Assembly: GCF_024679245.1 (NCBI RefSeq)
Contig: NC_090191.1
Span: 3,244,778-3,308,777 of the forward strand
DNA: 64,000 bases
DNA from: Pseudorasbora parva
Taxonomy: Eukaryota; Chordata; Actinopteri; Cypriniformes; Gobionidae
Direction: 5' to 3'
In this document: one piece after another, positions 22,465 to 34,792 of the stretch
Position numbering within the stretch: position 1 is the first letter of the stretch
Layout: every line of letters begins with the position of its first letter
Made by a program: the position numbers and the translations under genes
Notes under the pieces: generated by a model
Told to the model about the DNA's origin: nothing
The model's input: only the letters and a program-made list of their open reading frames with translations
Database searches by the model: none

Positions 22465-24097
22465 CAGTCCCTGACAAAAGTCTTGTCGCTTGTGTACAAA
22501 TTGACCTAAAGTGCCGCTGAAATATATTTCTAATCAAGATATTTTTACAAGAAATGGCTCATTTTAATCCCACCAGCTTTTGTGATAATGTTTCAGTGAA
22601 AAACTAAACTTTCAAAAAGTATTCTAATATTCACAGCTTGGTAAAGCCCATTGAGTCCATTTTTGCAAAGACATAAGTGTTGTCACCTTGTCATATGAGC
22701 TTCCCCTGTGACTAATAATGGATCAATTAGGTCTCAAGTGTGTATAAAAAGAACCCAAGTACGCTAGACCTTCACATCAACTGCAACTAGACCTCTACAA
22801 ACATGCCTAAGATTCACCCTGAGACTAAAGTTTATCAAGAGGCAGACGACCAGATCCACTGCTGATGTGGCAGACACCTTCAATGTGTCTCAGCGTCAAG
22901 TACAGAGGATTAAAAAAAAGATTTGAAGAGACTGGAGACGTTTTTGACAAGCCCAGGTCAGGCAGAACCCACAAGACAACTGCTTAAGAGGACCGTTTGT
23001 TGGCTCAAAAATCCAAGGCCAGCCCATTTTCCACTGCAGCAGAGCTCCAGGAGACCTGGTCACCTGAAGTCTCTGTGTCAACCAGAACAGTTTGTAGGAT
23101 TCTGCCTCGAAATGGCCTCCATGGTTGAATCAGTGCCCAGAAGCCAGCACTAAACAAAATACAATTGAAAAACCGTGTGATTTGCCAATGCCCACAGCCT
23201 GCTAAAAGGATGGACGCTGGAAAAGTGGCAGAAGGTGGATTTTTCAGATGAATCTTCAGTTGAATTACACCACAGTCGCCGCAAATATTGCAGGAGACCT
23301 ACTGGAGCCAGAATGGATCCGAGATTCACCCAGAAAACAGTGAAGTTTGGTGGCGGAAAAATCATGGTCTGGGGTTACATCCAGTATGGGGGTGTGCGAG
23401 AGATCTGCAGGGTGGAAGGCAACATCAATAGTCTAAAATACCAAGAAATCTTAGCTACCTCTTATTCTCAACCATAAAAGAGGCAAAATTATGCAGCAGG
23501 ACGGTGCTCCATCGCATACTCCCATCTCCACATCAAAGTTCCTCAAGGCGAAGAAGATCAAGATGCTCCAGGATTGGCCAGCCCAGTCACCAGACATGAA
23601 CATCATTGAGCATATGTGGGGTAGGATGAAAGAGGACGCATGGAAGACGAAACCAAAGAATATTGATGAACTCTGGGAGGCATGCAAGACTGCTTTCTTA
23701 GCTATTCCTGATGACTTCATCAATAAATTGTATGAATCCTTGCCAAACCGCATGGATGCAGTCCTTCAAGCTCATGGAAGTCATACAAGATATTAAATTT
23801 GGATCTCACAGCACCACAACTTAATTTGCTGACATATTTTTGTATTTGCAGTAAATTTGTTCAATTTCTGTATAGGCGACAAAACTTTTGTCTTGCCAAA
23901 ATTTGACCTTTCTGTCTTGATTAAATGATAAATATTTCTTCTGTGAAAATTATTTATTTCAGTGCATTAAACATCATTTGGGAGGGTTTTAGCTTTTCAC
24001 ATGAGCTATTTCTAACACCAATTGATTAATTAAAAGTCAGGTTAATATCAGGTATTTCTACAAAATAGATAAGCGACAAGACTTTTGTCAGGGACTG
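22465..24097 (+). mobile_element. Full-length Tc1-like transposon (CAGTCCCTGACAAAAGTCTT ends)
   Basis: Perfect terminal inverted repeats of at least 26 bp at 22465 and 24097, flanked by TA at 22463-22464 and 24098-24099; total 1633 bp. The transposase is on the plus strand but broken. It lies in intron 2 of gene B, upstream of the finger exon. Confidence 0.93.
22804..23796 (+). pseudogene. Tc1-like transposase, multiple frameshifts
   Basis: Begins MPKIHPETKV, loses about 10 codons plus a frameshift, then RSTADVADTFNVSQRQVQRI (helix-turn-helix). The catalytic core is legible: VDFSDESSVELHHSRRK (first Asp), KTVKFGGGKIMVWGYIQYGG, QQDGAPSHTPIS (second Asp), and SPDMNIIEHMWGRMKEDAW (Glu), i.e. 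the DD34E arrangement. A one-base deletion near 23465 separates the last two ORFs, and there are several earlier breaks. C-terminus HGSHTRY intact. Confidence 0.88.
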
Positions 24098-24425
24098 TAT
24101 TTACACATTTAAAACTTAAAATAACAGTAACATATCCAACATATAAGAATGAGATATGATTAGAAAGAGAGTTCATATGAATAACGCAGAACGACATAGA
24201 GGGGACATATTCTGTGTTATACCCCTGGTCACAATTGTGTAAATGTAAATTAATTTATCTGCAGCCTGACAACAGAATTAACTATACATTAATGTCATTT
24301 CAATATACATGTATAGATAACCCTTTCAAAAGCTTTCAGCTATTCAAAAATTTACTTTTTCCTGAACATGATTTCTGCCGGAGTCTTAAACCCGATTCTT
24401 TTCCACCGGCTGTGAGGTGAAAACT

Positions 24426-24646
24426 AGGGGTGTAACGATTCGTTTTAACAACAATTCGATTCGACTGAAATAAATCAGTCACACTGATTTAAATTTTTGG
24501 CAAAAAAGTTACTGAATCGATTTCAAGTCACTGAATCGTTTCGGATCATATTGTTTTAAATGAACCAATATCGTCCTTAAATCGTATCGATAACCTCAAA
24601 TCGTGATACGAATCAAATCGTTGTTAAAACGAATCGTTATACCCTA
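24426..24646. mobile_element. hAT-type MITE (TAGGGGTGTAACGATTCG ends)
   Basis: 221 bp with long terminal inverted repeats TAGGGGTGTAACGATTCGTT / inverted TAGGGTATAACGATTCGTT. Flanks GTGAAAAAC and GTGAAAAC fit an 8-bp target duplication with one A gained. No coding. Confidence 0.8.
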
Positions 24647-24942
24647 GTGAAAACCACATGTCCCAAGATTCTGTGATAGAGCTTGCCATCATCAAACTAT
24701 GCCTTTGTTTTGAATAGGTTACCTCTAGTGGACGGAAAAGTAGTGCACCTTTAATAAAAACAGAGTAATAATCAAAATTATTATTCAGGGAAAACAATTA
24801 GACTTTATTTATTCAATTAGTCACATTTATTTTATTTGATGGAGTGATTAGGGATAATGAGTAGGGGGATTGTGTCTAAATGCTGCTAAATGTGTCTGTC
24901 ATGTTACGCCATTAAACTTGCATTTGTCTCTGTTAACTTTAG

Positions 24943-26117
24943 GCCTAATGCCGCTGAAAGAGGAGTGTCAAGAATTAAATGAAAAGGAAGAGAAAGATCA
25001 CTATAAGAATGATTTCATAACTGAAGAAAAAGATGTTAGTTTCTCACAGACTAAAAAGACGTCCACACCAAAAAGAGCTCCGAAGTCAGGAACTAGAACT
25101 TTCACCTGCCCTCAGTGTGACAAGAGTTTCAGTCAACATGGAGACCTTAAAGTCCACATGAGAATTCACACTGGAGAGAAGCCTTTCACCTGCCAACAGT
25201 GTGGAAAGAGTTTCACTAAAAAAGGAAACCTTCAGTCACACATGATAAGTCACACTGGTGACACCCCCTACATCTGCCAACTGTGTGGAAAGACTTTCAC
25301 TGGAAATGGAAACCTTAAAAAACACATGGTAATTCACACTGGAGAGAAGCCATTCCCATGCCCTCATTGTGAAAAGAGTTTCACAGAAAAAGGAAACCTT
25401 AAAGTCCACATGAGGGTTCACAATGGAGAGAAACCGTATTCCTGCGAAGAGTGTGGAAAGACTTTCACTCAAGGAGACAACCTTAAAGTTCACATGAGAA
25501 GTCACACTGGAGAGAAGCCATTTTCCTGCCAACAGTGTGGAAAGAGTTTTACTCAAGGTGACACCCTTAAAATCCACATGAAAATTCACACTGGAGAGAA
25601 GCCGTTCAAATGCCCTCAGTGTGGAAAGACCTTCACTGGAAAAGGGAGTCTTAGAGTTCACCTGAGAGTTCACACCGGAGAGACTCCTTTCACTTGCCCA
25701 CAGTGTGGAAAAACGTTCACTGAAAACAAACGGCTTAAAGTCCACATGAGAGTTCACACGGGAGAGAAGCCGTTCAAATGCCCTCAGTGTGAAAAGAGTT
25801 TCACTGAAAAAGAGAGTTTTAGAGTTCACCTGAAAGTTCACACTGGAGAGAGCCGTTACCCATGCCAACAGTGTGGAAAAACTTTCAATCAGAACGAAAC
25901 CCTTAAGGTTCACATGAGAATTCACACTGGAGAGAAGCCTTACGCCTGCCAAGAGTGTGGAAAGAGCTTCAGTTGTAAAGGAAACCTTAAAGTCCACATG
26001 AGAGTTCACACCGGAGAGAAGCCTTACACCTGCCAACAGTGTGGAAAGATTTTTAAATATAAAAAAACATTTAATACCCACATGAAAATTCACACTAGAG
26101 AGCAGCCAACAACGTGA
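24943..26117 (+). CDS. Gene B: terminal exon, 12 C2H2 zinc fingers
   Basis: The acceptor AG is at 24941-24942; phase 1 joins exon 2 (16495) to give Gly-LMPLKEEC. The predicted full protein is about 448 residues: double FiNZ, acidic linker, basic stretch (KKTSTPKRAPK), then 12 fingers. Contacts (-1,2,3,6) are QGDV, KGNS, GGNK, EGNV, QDNV, QDTI, GGSV, EKRV, EESV, QETV, CGNV, YKTT. Compared with gene A there is one extra finger (number 11), and differences concentrate at contact positions of fingers 2, 5, 6, 8, 9 and the last one. Stop TGA at 26115-26117 arises two bases out of step with gene A's TAG, again cutting the C-terminal finger. A nuclear DNA-binding repressor is inferred from the family. 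Confidence 0.95.
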
Positions 26118-26222
26118 TTAGTGTAGAAAGTTTCAGATATAAAGTAGACCTTTATTGCCACATGAAGATTCACTAAAGAGAGAACTGTTTTATATGTTGT
26201 TAGTGTGGAAGGATATTCCACA
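26118..26222 (+). pseudogene. Relic fingers beyond the stop of gene B
   Basis: Downstream sequence (ttgccacatgaagattcac; gtgtggaaggatattcc) still resembles finger DNA but is frameshifted and carries stops. It is homologous to the intact last finger of gene C. Confidence 0.65.
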
Positions 26223-26230
26223 CATTAGGA

Positions 26231-26411
26231 CAGGGGTCCCCAATCTCGGTCCTGGAGGGACAGAGTTTAGCTCCAACCCCAAGCAAACACACCTGAAACA
26301 CATATAAAGGCATTGATTAGCATTGGTTACTTGTTTCAGGTGTGTTTGATTGGGGTTGGAGCTAAACTCTGCAGGGCAGTGGCCCTCCAGCACCGAGATT
26401 GGGGACCCCTG
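26231..26411. mobile_element. hAT MITE, 181 bp, palindromic
   Basis: Ends CAGGGGTCCCCAATCTCGGT / inverted CAGGGGTCCCCAATCTCGGT, flanked by perfect CATTAGGA at 26223-26230 and 26412-26419 (8-bp TSD). Inserted in the 3' flank of gene B; gene A lacks it. Confidence 0.92.
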
Positions 26412-26524
26412 CATTAGGATATAAGGTTGTCACTTATCTCTCCTTTTTTCAGTTAGATTTAGAGGGCATTGAAAAGTTTGACTTCCTTCCTTTTATTACT
26501 TTATTTGGCCCCACCTGCATCCCT

Positions 26525-26735
26525 TCTTCCTCCCTGTTGGTTGTATTGTACATCTCTGTAAATACTGTACATATCATCTATAATCTATTTTTGTTATCTT
26601 CATTAATATTTTTTTTAACTTACTACCTTATGTACTCCTCTATCTGTTTGTTGTACAACACTCAACTGGCCTTGTGGTCCGTTGTACAGCTTATTAATTG
26701 TATGTATATAATTGTTACCATTTAGCATTTTTTTT
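26525..26735 (+). other. 3' flank of gene B shared with gene A
   Basis: Colinear with 4064-4262. Probably 3' UTR or adjacent sequence carried in the segmental duplication. Confidence 0.65.
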
Positions 26736-26849
26736 AAATTTTGTCAATAGAACCTCAACTAGTTTTCAATCAATTTTGTATTTTCAACCAAACGGTTGTG
26801 CGCGTTGAGAGCATGAGACCCCATTGTTCTCCCATCGATATATTCCGTT

Positions 26850-27010
26850 CTAATGCCACAAGTAATACTTTAATAAAATTGCCTGTTTAAAGTTTCCACT
26901 GTTTCTTGATGGTTTATAGAATAATTACTCCGAGTTGCCCTCCTGTCGTTTCAGAGATAGCACATAATATAAACACCCCCAAACGGACGAGGCGGAGGAG
27001 CTGAAAAGGA
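26850..27010 (-). repeat. Partial copy of the element at 14774-16102
   Basis: The reverse complement contains gagggcaactcggagtaatt and attctataaaccat, matching 15445-15480. AATAAA at 26872-26877 lies at its edge and could serve gene B polyadenylation, about 755 bp after the stop. Confidence 0.5.
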
Positions 27011-27096
27011 TTACGGTGGTAAAACAAGTTTGTGGTATTACCAGTCTTGGTCGGGACAAAGGTCTTGCATAATTTGCAAACAACGTTGGTCTGACT

Positions 27097-28319
27097 TAGC
27101 CTGGTTTTACCAGACTCTCGTACATTTCATTTGTACATAGAGTCTGGCCACTCTCCATTGACAAGGGTTTATTTCCGCGAAGGCAGGGCACCCTGTTGAG
27201 GTTTAAAACTATTGGATCTGCCCTGAGCCGCTCTGGATCTGCCATAACCAATCGCTAACGTTTGGTCGTGACGTATGTCATGCGCCCTTCGCCTGTTTCA
27301 CTCAGGTAAATCCGACAAAATAAAAGTGCACATGTGCATGCCACCTCAGTAATAAAACTATAGGATAAAACCTAAAACTCGTGCATTCGGATTGTGATTT
27401 ATTCACGCCACGGTGGAGACGAGAGTTCTGTGATCGGGAACGCGGCACTCACATGGACCGTAACATCATTGTATGCTGTAAATAAAATGTCATATGCTTG
27501 GTATGATAATAAATGCTGCTATAAAAACGGACCGATTCAAATGTTTAAGTGCTTTTATTTTAATTTGTTTGAGCAGTGATGAAATATGTTGCTCTTCTAA
27601 ATACTTGCCAGCATTTTAAGGAAATACAAGTCTATAAATGCATCCTAATAACAGCAAAGCAACCGTATGGTGTCCTGCAGGGGTCAAAAATGATTACAAA
27701 CAGTGACTTTTGAAGTGATATATTGTTGAAAACTCAAGAGATGTGGATTCGGACAGCTGTTACATCAACACGACCTTGCGTTTGTCAAAAGCAGTAACGT
27801 TAGGTAACTCGGCCGGGGATTTTTACACAGGTGGTGAGAGACGGACGGCAATAAAATAATTGACCAGTCCCTGTAACTTAAATGATGGCAATACCTTCCG
27901 ACCCCACGGGGAACAGTTACCGTCCGAAAAGCTTCAGCCGACTCCTTCATCACTAACGAAGCGATCTGGAAAATCAAACTTTTCCCGAATTTACCCTGTT
28001 GGAGGGCCACAACATCATGGCCACCAACAAACCCCAGCAAAGACTGTTATTGCTCCGGCTTTAACTTCTGGATATTCGGCAGCGGTGCCACAATGCAATG
28101 AATGGTTTAATTTGCATCTTTCTCCGCCGCCATTACTGAACTACATCTCAAACTAGCACTCGACATCAACGTCATCGTTCTCAGCCACTCCCTCTGTTCG
28201 CTGATTGGACAGGTAAAAATTTGTTCGAAGAAAACCTAAGACTACACAGCAGTCCCAGACGTAGTACTGAAGGAAAATGAAAATTGAGCGGAAGTACGTA
28301 GGAGGGCAGAGCCAGGCTA
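27097..28319. mobile_element. MULE-like non-autonomous element (TAGCCTGG ends, 9-bp TSD)
   Basis: Begins TAGCCTGGTTTTACCAGACT and ends AGCCAGGCTA. Perfect GGTCTGACT at 27088-27096 and 28320-28328. 1223 bp, with no transposase visible. It shares end type and duplication length with the elements at 12252, 20912 and 44449 but has a different interior. Confidence 0.85.
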
Positions 28320-28328
28320 GGTCTGACT

Positions 28329-29351
28329 ATGGTCAGACCTAAAATCCCCAAAAAATGGCGAGCTAACTTGTTTTTCCTGATTTATCAACAATTTTCGCTT
28401 ATCCACGTATCACTCCACGCCGGTTCTGAGTTACTGAACCAAACTTGATTGTGTTACATGATTGGGTATTAGCGTGTCACTCCCTATGTTGCTTGGTTAC
28501 CAGAGAGTGAGTGCCTTTGCTCATGTAGCCAAACTTGCTTGATTATGTGTCTTTCGCGATACATATCGTTATTGTTTTATCGCCCAGCCCTAAAAGTAAT
28601 TCCTGTGTTAGAGGTTGTTGATCACCCTAACCCTATCTCTTGTCCAGGTGAGTTGTCTGTGAGCTACCCTGATGCTTTCCTTGCATGCTTTCTGATATGC
28701 TAATATTGTCTACCAAATGAACTTGTCCAGATGGCCATCATCAGTGATACCTTTCTAGGGGTATCCTACCTTTTCTAGTCTCCTGGTCTTCCTGGAGGCC
28801 TTGAAACGCTCCCTACGAGCAACAGCATGTGTCATCTTTAACAGTATTTTTATGGTTTTCTAGAGGATCTTAAAAAGAAGACCATGTTGAAATGATGTTG
28901 TTACATTTCTGGACCACAATAATATTTAGGTCCCACTGACCCAAACCTTTCAAGGTGACTGATTTTTAAAAGTGGGCCAACTTGATAAATACAGTATCTA
29001 AGTTGTTGGACTGTCCTTTCAGCTTTTGCCTTATTTTTTAAAGTTGGATACATTGCCAATTTTACTCCAGGTATTCTTTTTCTTGTTTTCAAGAATTAGT
29101 GGTTTGGCACGATTTGTTTTATGCGAGTTTTCTCTACCAGTAAGAGTAGCTGATTAGTCCTTATTCACCTTAGTCAGTGACTCCCTAGTCTAGAAGTTCA
29201 TCTCAAATTAAGAGATGGCTCAAAGCCTTTTTTCATGCTTTCAAGCACATTTATCTATTACGTACTATTGCTTGCTTGTCTCGTAAAAAGCATTAAACAA
29301 AAGTTGGTTTGATGATATAAAAAAAAAGTTCCCAGCCCAGTTTATAAATGT
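28329..29351. other. Intergenic stretch between genes B and C
   Basis: No gene is visible. 28545-28592 (ending ttatcgcccagcccta) is an isolated end of the hAT-like family seen at 11676-13412. The rest is unassigned. Confidence 0.5.
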
Positions 29352-29598
29352 TTAGCCATGAACAGAATCTCACATATTAGATGTGGTTCAAACTCTTTTT
29401 CCTTTAATTATTTTTAGCACATCATTGATCAACACGCATTTAATATGTATTTCACCAATGTGTTTTATTGTTTGTATGTGAATGTCTCTACACGTCTGTG
29501 ACATGAGCATGTGATCAGGACTTTTATTTTGTAGTGGAGATGTGACGTCATAAGGCTGCGCCGCGCTCCTGCTTCTGTTGTGATTCTGCTGAAGAAAG
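29352..29598 (+). promoter_or_regulatory. Gene C promoter and non-coding exon 1
   Basis: Same block as gene B: gaacagaatctcacatatta, tgtctctacacgtctgtgac, TGACGTCA at 29543-29550, a GC-rich initiator region, and exon 1 ending gaagaaag with donor GT at 29599. Confidence 0.75.
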
Positions 29599-29854
29599 GT
29601 TTGTGTTTTGCTTTTTAAGTCTTTAAATCAATAAAAACTGTTCAATGTTATAGTTTCAACAAGAACAGTTAAATTAATGTTTGATTATTGAACTTACATT
29701 CTAATGCCTAATCTAACACAAATTAATGTTATTTATTATGAGTAAAGCTCATTCATACATGAGTAACAAAAAAAATCTGTCTCCTTTCTGTCTATATATC
29801 ATGAATCACTTTATCATAAACATGAATTCGGTCACTGGAGATGAGAGAAACTGA

Positions 29855-32287
29855 CAGAGGTGTCAAGAGGTACAAATATTGTTTTACCTTACTTAAGTAG
29901 AAATTTTGGGTATCTATACTTTTTATTTTTTCAGCCGACTTTTTACTTCTACAATTATCTGTACTTTCTTCTCCATACATTTTAAAAATAGGTTTGTTAC
30001 TCATATTTCAACAACAAAAAAATCCAGATAAATTGCGAAACATGGCTAGTGTGCATAAAAAACCAGGGTCCATCAAAGTATGGAAATTACAAGAAAATTG
30101 TACTTGTTGTATGGAGCACAGGTGATACGCATTGAGAAACTGACATTATGGGTTTATTTTAAAGAACTGTGAAGTTAGGGATTTTAACATCATTTGAAAT
30201 GTCCCACCTGATGCCCATGCAGTCACAGTTTGTAACTTGGCACAATATTACTCAGCTGCTCCCGAAAAATGCTAGCGTTTGCATATAATTGTGGCAAAAC
30301 TGGGAGGAGTCTAGCAAGAAAAACAGTAGGATGCTAATTGGATGCATAAAACAATAAGACAGTATAAGATATGATGTTTTTAACCAGGGCAATAACCAAC
30401 TCTCAAACGTGGATTACACCTGTGACTCGAAGACTCCTTAAAAATATAACCATGACTCCTGTCCATCGTCACATACACACTCAGGACATCTACAACAGCA
30501 ACCCCGACAGCTGCTGAAAGAGGTTTGAATCAATCATTCATCAGTTTTGACTGGGCTAAGCGCGTGCTCTATGTACTTCATGAAAGAAGTACTGTAGTTT
30601 CGTACACAAAGCTAAGCACATTGTTATTTCTTATGTGGACTAGTGTTGTGTGCGTGAAATGCCTGTTAATTACCTTGCTTTTTCCGATCTCTTATATTGG
30701 GCACTTTTTGCTCTTAAATTGGCTATAGGCCCCTGTGGCGGCGCAGCCAAAAAAAAATGTTTTTTGTTTTTTTTTACACATTACTTTTATACTTTAAAGG
30801 GTCATGAAACCCCCCTGCTGCAGCGGTGTTTTTTCACACCTTCGATTTGAAAAAGCTTGTTAAAAGGGGAGTGGCCGACTGTGAAAAGGTGGGATGGTAT
30901 TGTGTGGAAAGGGGGAATGTTTGCATAAATAGGGGAGTGTCAGTAGGTGCATTAAGATTAGCGATACCAACAGCAGCAGTTACAGCGGTTCTGAGACATG
31001 TTCTTGGTTCACGTTGGCATTGTTTACCACAGAGAGATTAAATGAGGGATGAGTACAGCGAATGAGAGAGCTATGAGTGGCGTGCAGCAGAGATCGCAAA
31101 TCATTCAGCTCTTCAAAGTTCAAACCAGCATAATTCAGTGAGAAATGAAAATAAATGTTATTCTGCATGACGAAATATTTTGCAAACGTGATAAAACTAT
31201 ATTTGTCCAAATATGCACGCTGTTTGGCAAGATGAACAACGCGCCGACGTGATAAGAGAACGTGAACCACCCAACATGCGATGTGACAGAGATGTGTAAT
31301 TCTAGATCGGGGTAAAAGCGAAGGGGTTTGAGGCTAGTCTCGACCGCGCATCTGAAGCAGAGCGACGCACGCTGGGTTGCCGTGACGATCCGCGCTGTCT
31401 ATCACTCGGCAGCTAAATCTATATTTGTCCAAATATGCAGCACACTGTCTCACTAAGAGCCCGAACACATGCGGTTTAGTGCATGGCTGTGACCACAAAT
31501 AAAACAGAGAGGACGTGGCTTTTGTTCATTAGCCTACAGATTACAGATTGGTTATTTTGCACTCCTGACATAAATAGTCAACGCTTGCAGGTTCGGCGTG
31601 CGATTGCTCAAGTTAATTTTACTTTACCGAGTCTTTGTAGCAAAGGCTTCCACAGACGGCGCCGGTTACAGCTCGCTCGGCGCCCTTTACGTTACTTCGT
31701 ATCAGCACAACGCCTAGCTTTCCTCCGTGACTTTTCCGCACGCTGCTTCCAAAACTTCCCCACCATATCTCTACAATAATGATGGAAGACGAGCCTGACA
31801 GAAGTGACTGTCTCATGCATATTAACTAAATTATCTTGTATGCATACTACAGCGCAGGGATTGGACTGAATGAGCTTTATGTCATGAATATATATCGAGA
31901 ATCGCTCGGAGCGGTCGACGTCAGCATGTGCCCAGCAGCCCATACATGGGCCGAAAAGGCCACGCCGATGTCAGCATTTGTGACGTTGCTCCGACTAAGC
32001 TTTTCAAACCGGAAGACAGAAATCGCTCTGAAAAATGCAAAAATAACTATTTTCACATATGAATACCATTATTAAGTACCCTTAGTGTTTTCAATGATGT
32101 GCAGCCTATACATATCTGTTTACATCTCAAAAAAAGTGTTTTGGGGTTTCATGACCCTTTAAGTAGGTTTGAAATCAGTACTTTTACTTGAGTAAAAAGC
32201 TTGTTGATTCTCCTACAAAAGTCTTTTTAAACCCTAGTATCTATACTTCTACCTGAGTAATGAATTTGAATACTTTTGACACCTCTG
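29855..32287. mobile_element. hAT-like element (CAGAGGTGTCAA ends) with a nested insertion
   Basis: Ends CAGAGGTGTCAAGAGGTAC and inverted CAGAGGTGTCAAAAGTATTC, flanked by perfect GAAACTGA at 29847-29854 and 32288-32295. The paralogous site in gene D (46648-46662, gagagaaaactgagcttt) is empty, confirming insertion. No transposase frame. A 1361-bp TTAA-target element sits inside. Confidence 0.88.
30798..32158. mobile_element. TTAA-target element (AGGGTCATGAAACCCC ends)
   Basis: Left AGGGTCATGAAACCCC and right GGGGTTTCATGACCCT are inverted repeats flanked by TTAA on both sides (30794-30797, 32159-32162). Kolobok or piggyBac type by target. No transposase detected; several CG-rich frames carry no domain. 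Confidence 0.82.
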
Positions 32288-32649
32288 GAAACTGAGCTTT
32301 TTATACTCAAAAGTCATCTGAATCAATCGCTACACTAATATATAATGATTCACTGAATCACCTCAAACACTGACGACTCCTGCTGGTCAAAACAGGGTAA
32401 ATACAATGAGAACCACAAACATTAATGAGAACTTTTGCTAACCAGCTACAAATGTTTTAATGGAACTGTAATCTATTTAATATAAACTACAAATCAATAA
32501 ATGTAAAGCTTAAATGTCTGAATATAAGCCTACTATATAGTTTATTTTACTCATTTGTTGCTAGTTTTGAGTTTTTTTGGTCTCAGTAACTCTCTCTCTC
32601 TCTGACTCTCTTACTCAGATTTAGTTTTGTAATTATTCTCATCTCAAAG

Positions 32650-32734
32650 ATGGCGTTTATTAAAGAGGAGAGTGAAGACGTGAAGATTGAAGAAACATTC
32701 GGAGTCAAGCATGAAGAAACTGAGGAACAAACAG
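32650..32734 (+). CDS. Gene C: exon 2 with a single FiNZ domain
   Basis: Codes for 28 residues (MAFIKEESEDVKIEET..KHEETEEQT) plus one base. The exon probably begins after the acceptor at 32617-32618 (ttactcag). ATG 32650 sits in aaagATGG and donor GT is at 32735, phase 1, matching the finger exon at 40393. Unlike genes B and D the domain is present once, which is probably the ancestral state. Confidence 0.9.
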
Positions 32735-32786
32735 GTCTGTTTCATTCTCAAAGCTGAACTCACTCATTTGGTCCTTATTAAATGTC

Positions 32787-33453
32787 CAGGGCTGCATTTC
32801 CCGATAACGTTGTCTCTTAGCGCGCTACGAATACTCTTAAGGTATAACTTAACTGAAGGTATACCATTTCTAGGTGTGTTCCCCGAACTATACCTTAGGA
32901 GGTTGCTTAAGGTAACCCTTCTTAAGTGCGACGTTAGCGGGTGCTGTTCGTGACTGCGGTGCTGAATTGGCGTATAACGATGGCTCAATAATCAATTATT
33001 TACTCTATGCAGGGACTGTTTCACTGCGTTATGCAAAAATATATATATTTTCTTTATAAAAAAAAGTACTTCAGAAATAATTGAACTTGCATTTATCTAT
33101 GAAATTGCAAACTAAATTGTATATCATTTTGAAATGAGTGCACGAACCAGCAATCTCAGCATCAAAAAAACAAAACAATTCAATAGCCTAATTGAACACT
33201 GGGTGTATATTACAACTTCAGAATTATATTCGTATAGACGGACATATAAAGGAGCATTTTGCACAGTGGTGGCCACTAGTGGAATGAACTGTTCATAGTG
33301 ATAAGGTATAGCTAAGAGTGGTCCAGACCAACCTTACGAAAGTATGACTTAAAGAAGGTATTCTTAACTAAGATAATTTCGGGAAACGCATATTAACGTT
33401 AAGGTACTTAAGAATGACATAGTGTTAAGAAGGTTTCGGGAAATCCAGCCCTG
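32787..33453. mobile_element. DNA element with CAGGGCTGSATTTCCCG ends
   Basis: Left CAGGGCTGCATTTCCCG and right (inverted) CAGGGCTGGATTTCCCG bound 667 bp. The corresponding position after gene D exon 2 (47238-47260) lacks it. Interior rich in cttaaggta/ttaag motifs; no coding. Target duplication unclear. Confidence 0.75.
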
Positions 33454-33686
33454 CTCGATAGAAATTTGTGATATTTTTGAAGTGTGCCTTAAATTAAGCG
33501 TCTTAAATAAAGTGATTTTATCATGGACAGACATGTTGAGATCAGACAAATACTAATGCTGCCTTCACAACCATGACCTAGGAATTTTATTTGTGTTCTT
33601 TTTAAATGGTTTACACAGCTCGAATGATGCTGTCTTCATCCTTAAATAAAAAAGGGTCAAGGTACGCACGTCTAAAGCATCTTAGC

Positions 33687-34457
33687 ATAGTCTGGATGCC
33701 AGATGAACTTTGGCCCGCCCACAAAAAATGTAGGTCGGGGAGTTCAGTCTGGCCTCGATCCATAGAGCAGTAATTATCCCTGAACAGAAACTGTTCAGAC
33801 CAATGAAATCATCAGGGCGGGCTTTAGACGATGACGGACAGATGATCAACAGTAACGTAATCATGCACGTCATCAAAGGGGCTTGGATTATATTTACTCG
33901 AATCCTAAACAGAGAGGTTGTTTGTATATGCATTCACCATCACAATTTCTCTCAGAATTTATGATCATGTTGGGTAAGTACTCTGTGTATCATTAAATTA
34001 TTAAAAAATTTTACAACACCGGAAAAGATCGTGTATTCCAGCGCGCGTGCAGACTGGATTACCAAGTTTTTACAACAAAACCCGCCAACTACTAGCCCTA
34101 AACCATAGCTTCTCGGGGGGTTCTCCGGGAAAAAATGGTGTTTGGGGGGTAAAATGTGTGTTATTTTGGCAAGGTTGCCAGCTAAACTTTGCACTCATGG
34201 GTCTATATATCACATAATAGTTGCTTCAACCCGCAGACATAGAAAACAACCTGTGGAAAAAAACGCGGACTTGGCAACACAGTGCAGTTGAGCTCTGTTG
34301 ACATTTGACAATGCGTCGCTTCGTTGCTCTGATTGGTTGTAGGTCTATCCAATTGATGTCTTTCCTGGTTCGGTTGAAACACGCCCCATAATCACAGCCC
34401 AATGGAGCAGTTTCAGACTCATATACTGACTAGAGCTGAGTATGACAACGTCAGGCT
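33687..34457. mobile_element. MULE-related element with 8-bp direct repeats
   Basis: ATCTTAGC occurs at 33679-33686 and 34458-34465. Ends ATAGTCTGGATGCC and (inverted) AGCCTGACGTTG resemble the TAGCCTGAC ends of the 9-bp-TSD family, and part of the interior (cttcgttgctctgattgg) matches copy 1 at about 12632. No transposase. Confidence 0.6.
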
Positions 34458-34792
34458 ATCTTAGCCAGGTGCAAGATCAAAAAAATATATCTGGTAATAC
34501 AAAAAAGATCTGCACAATGTTATTCTTCCTTTATTTAGAAAATATTGTGGCAATGTTTCAGTCAGGCACAAATACATATTTGAGAGGTATCGCACACAGT
34601 TCCTGTTAATCTTGTGTAAATCTTGAGTACCAATAGAGTAGTATTGCATCCTTCATATCTCTAAAAAAGTCTTTAGTTTTATCATATTTATAAAAAACAG
34701 ATGCCCTGTGCCGATTCTTTCCGAATAAAACCGAGCTTCTGGAGGCGTATCGTGTGGGCGGAGCTAAAGAGTAAACGTTCATTAGAGGTGGG

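Noticed and set aside
25236..26093. 285-codon open frame antisense to the gene B fingers (and similar ones at 3095-3820 and 40614-41411)
   Set aside because: They mirror the 84-bp periodicity of the finger repeats; the translation (SVNSHVDFK..LSTLLAGVRLL) is the reverse complement of linker and helix codons, not a protein family.
26399..26725. 108-codon frame in the gene B 3' flank
   Set aside because: Begins inside the hAT MITE and runs through sequence shared with gene A, where the frame is not maintained.
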